Assembly: GCF_013376475.1 (NCBI RefSeq)
Contig: NZ_CP045508.1
Span: 865,501 to 929,500 of the forward strand
Direction: 5' to 3'
DNA: 64,000 nt
Source of the DNA: Desulfolutivibrio sulfoxidireducens
Lineage (GTDB): Bacteria; Desulfobacterota; Desulfovibrionia; Desulfovibrionales; Desulfovibrionaceae
In this document: piece after piece, positions 62,198-64,000 of the stretch
Numbering within the stretch: the first letter of the stretch is position 1
Layout of the letters: every line of letters begins with the position of its first letter
Made by a program: the position numbers and the translations under genes
Notes under the pieces: generated by a model
The model's database searches: none
What the model was told of the DNA's origin: nothing
Seen by the model: only the letters and a program-made list of their open reading frames with translations

Positions 62198-63294
62198 TCG
62201 GAACCCTCCCGGGTCTTGTTTTTGCGAGGTCCGGGCCGTTGCTCGGGGGCCGGACGGCTGGGGGTTTTGGGGTCGTCCCGGCGCGGGGCGAAGCGCTTTT
62301 TTTGCGGCCGCCTGCCCCGGGGATCGGGGCGCGGCTCCCGGCCCTGGCCGTTTTTCGCGCGGGCAGGGGCGTTTGTCGGGGCCTGGCCGGCCTCGGCCGG
62401 AGGCATATCCCCGGAGGGGGAGGGTCCCCCCTCGCCGCGAGGTCCCGGGCGATCCTCGGTGTGGGGCTGGGCCTGGGATTCGGTCGGCGCGCCGGCCAGG
62501 ACATCCTGCCATTCCTCGAGGGTTAGTTCCTTTTCCTCGCCGCCCTCCGTGAGCACGGAGACGGTCTCCCGAAAGAGGTTGGTACGCAGGATTTTGACCG
62601 TACCCAGGGAGGTATTCAGGCGCTTGCCGATTTTGGGGCATTTGCGCTGGAACTCGTCATAGTTGCCCTGTTCGAAATTGAGGCAGCACAGAAGCCTGCC
62701 GCACATGCCGGAGATCTTGGCCGGGTTCAAGAACAGGTTTTGTTCCTTGGCCATCTTGATGGTCACGGGCGCGAATTTGCGCATGAAGCGGCGGCAGCAG
62801 CAGATCTGGCCGCAGTTGCCGATGGCCCCGAGCATCTGGGTCTCGTGGCGCACCCCGATCTGGCGCAGTTCGATGCGGGTGTGGTAGTTCTTGACCAGAT
62901 CCTTGACCAGTTCGCGGAAGTCGATGCGGCCGGGGGCCGTGAAATAGAAGATGATCTTGCCCCGGTCGTGAAAGACCTCCACGTCCACGAGCTTCATGTC
63001 CAGGTCGCGGTTGCGGATGCATTCGCGGCAATAGAGGAAGGCCTCGCGGGCCAGGACGGCGTTTTCCTCGCCAACGGCCAGGTCGTCCTCGTTGGCCAGG
63101 CGGTAGATGGGCTTGATGTCCTCGGGGCTCAGTTCCTTGGGCGGGTCGTCCGGGATGTCGGCCACCCGGGCCATGCCCAGCCCCTGGTCGGTCTTGACCA
63201 GGACGAAGTCCCCGGCCCGGACCACGTAAGGTCCGGAGGAAAAGTAGTAAATCTGTCCGAAATCTCTGAATTTAAGGCCTAGCGTCTGGCTCAT
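62194..63294 (-). CDS. ricT: RicT/YaaT-like PSP1-domain protein
   Basis: A 366-residue protein. The PSP1 core (about residues 1-270) has the cysteine cluster NCGQICCCRRF and GMCGRLLCC, which in the Bacillus Ric complex binds Fe-S, plus FVLVKTDQGLGMARV and GKIIFYFTAPGRIDFR. The C-terminal 95 residues are an Arg/Pro/Lys-rich disordered tail unlike the Bacillus protein and suggest nucleic-acid binding. In Bacillus the complex acts in RNA processing with RNase Y; a similar role is inferred. Start ATG 63292-63294 lacks a clear ribosome site. Encoded upstream of, and coupled to, metG. Confidence 0.9.
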   Translation of the reverse strand: MSQTLGLKFRDFGQIYYFSSGPYVVRAGDFVLVKTDQGLGMARVADIPDDPPKELSPEDIKPIYRLANEDDLAVGEENAVLAREAFLYCRECIRNRDLDMKLVDVEVFHDRGKIIFYFTAPGRIDFRELVKDLVKNYHTRIELRQIGVRHETQMLGAIGNCGQICCCRRFMRKFAPVTIKMAKEQNLFLNPAKISGMCGRLLCCLNFEQGNYDEFQRKCPKIGKRLNTSLGTVKILRTNLFRETVSVLTEGGEEKELTLEEWQDVLAGAPTESQAQPHTEDRPGPRGEGGPSPSGDMPPAEAGQAPTNAPARAKNGQGREPRPDPRGRRPQKKRFAPRRDDPKTPSRPAPEQRPGPRKNKTREGSE

Positions 63295-63575
63295 CTGGGG
63301 TATCCGGTAGACCCGCCTCGGCGGGGAATGACAATGTTTGCGCCATGGGTGCGGGAAAATAGACCAGATCGCCGCGAACAGCAAACGGCGCGGCGGCGGG
63401 GGCGCGGCGGCGGGCAAAGCGTGCATCGGCCTGGGCGGACCTTCGGCCCCCTCCCGCCAGTTCCGGACCGGCAATGGGCACGGCGCCCCCACGCCGATGC
63501 GCCGTGCAAAAAAATCATTCCGATTCTTGACAAGCCTGTGCCGTGGGGTTACATCGCCGTCTCGCGCTTGCGCGG

Positions 63576-63651
63576 GGGCCATTAGCTCAATTGGTAGAGC
63601 AGCGGACTCTTAATCCGTTGGTTCAAGGTTCGAGTCCTTGATGGCCCACCA
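63576..63651 (+). tRNA. tRNA-Lys (anticodon CUU)
   Basis: A 76-base cloverleaf with acceptor stem GGGCCAT/ATGGCCC, D-loop AGCTCAATTGGTAGAGC, anticodon CTT at 63609-63611 in the loop CTCTTAA, T-arm with GGTTCGAGTCC, and encoded CCA (63649-63651). Confidence 0.97.
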
Positions 63652-63660
63652 GAAATTTCA

Positions 63661-63697
63661 AGGGGTTAGCTCAAAAGGCTAGCCCCTTATTTATTTC
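63661..63697 (+). terminator. Intrinsic terminator of the tRNA-Lys gene
   Basis: AGGGGTTAGC (63661-63670) pairs with GCTAGCCCCT (63678-63687), one T-G pair, followed by TATTTATTT. Confidence 0.8.
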
Positions 63698-63710
63698 TCC
63701 ATCCATTTCG

Positions 63711-63957
63711 TTGCCATTTCATTGCCACTTTTTCGGGAAAGGAGGGGACGGGTTTTTAGCCTTCGCCCCCTGTGCCCCTTGTCCTAGGCCGGTTTCCGGG
63801 TTTTCGTCGCTCCAGGGGCGGCACATGAGGCCACAGGGGGAAATCTGATGCTTGCCGGGGATGGTGGCAATGAAATGGCAACGTCTGGCACTGAGAGAGA
63901 ACTTTTTTCGGCAGGCGGTGGCAATGGGAACCGCCAAAAGTGGCAATGAAGTGGCAA
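63711..63957. repeat. TGGCAA-type repeats behind tRNA-Lys, possible integrase arm sites
   Basis: TGGCAATGAA(A/G)TGGCAA occurs inverted at about 63711-63728 and direct at 63865-63881 and 63941-63957; a half copy TGGCAATG lies at 63919-63926. Clustered repeats beyond a tRNA 3' end are typical of the end of an integrated element; no integrase gene is inside the window, and no other gene is seen in 63700-64000. Confidence 0.5.
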
Positions 63958-64000
63958 TGTCTTACCCCGGTGCTATGAAAAAGGCGGCCCGCCCCCACGT

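Noticed and set aside
63295-63582. N-terminal extension of RicT
   Set aside because: Open frame but not family-like, and it runs into the tRNA gene; MSQTLGLKF fits the family N-terminus.

Overview
The window is GC-rich (by eye about 65 %) bacterial chromosome that reads as a sulfate reducer of the Desulfovibrionaceae (Desulfovibrio/Solidesulfovibrio type). This is inferred from a periplasmic Tat-exported [NiFe] hydrogenase with its own maturation protease, SelA, the metX-metW pair, the ricT-metG pair, a DUF4416-yicC-remA-gmk cluster, large hybrid sensor kinases, two chemoreceptors and a family of Desulfovibrio-style porins. No 16S gene is present, so the genus is not proven.

Layout. 1-6.3 kb: end-truncated M18 aminopeptidase, an array of perfect palindromes, selA, a lytic transglycosylase, a lower-GC NYN-domain gene with a hairpin-rich leader, and a disulfide-oxidoreductase/thioredoxin-reductase fusion. 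6.6-13.6 kb: two translationally coupled hybrid histidine kinases, then an FAD oxidoreductase coupled to a 75-residue protein. 13.8-19.9 kb: speG, a possible sRNA, secreted and TPR proteins, kup, tatC. 19.99-21.32 kb: an intact ISL3-type insertion sequence with a 10-bp target duplication. 21.5-27.8 kb: a 3D-domain lipoprotein, citrate synthase, metXW and a triple-LysM protein, followed by a 111-bp tandem repeat. 28.4-33.7 kb: hynBA, maturation protease, prepilin peptidase, M15 peptidase. 34-44.3 kb: palindrome arrays flank a DUF401 transporter, three tandem porin transcription units and recJ. 44.3-50.1 kb: HDOD, TPR, gmk, remA, yicC, DUF4416, mtaB, all on the minus strand. 50.2-54.6 kb: a degenerate EAL protein, PHP phosphoesterase, MucR-like regulator, purDE. 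54.9-63.7 kb: two chemoreceptors, metG-ricT and tRNA-Lys(CUU), with integrase-like repeats beyond the tRNA.

How the genes work together. HynB needs the Tat pathway (tatC is in the window) and HynA needs the adjacent protease. metX and metW act in methionine synthesis and metG charges methionine onto tRNA. purE/purD are coupled by a 4-nt overlap. The kinases, chemoreceptors, HDOD protein, EAL-like protein and MucR-like protein form a signalling-rich background typical of free-living sulfate reducers.

The most unusual parts are (i) three complete porin units, each with its own promoter, AT-rich palindromic upstream site and terminator, two of them sharing a 5'-terminal three-way-junction leader with a compensatory base change; and (ii) a dispersed family of composite palindrome elements in which a conserved module is joined to long hairpins whose sequence changes from copy to copy while the arms stay self-complementary.
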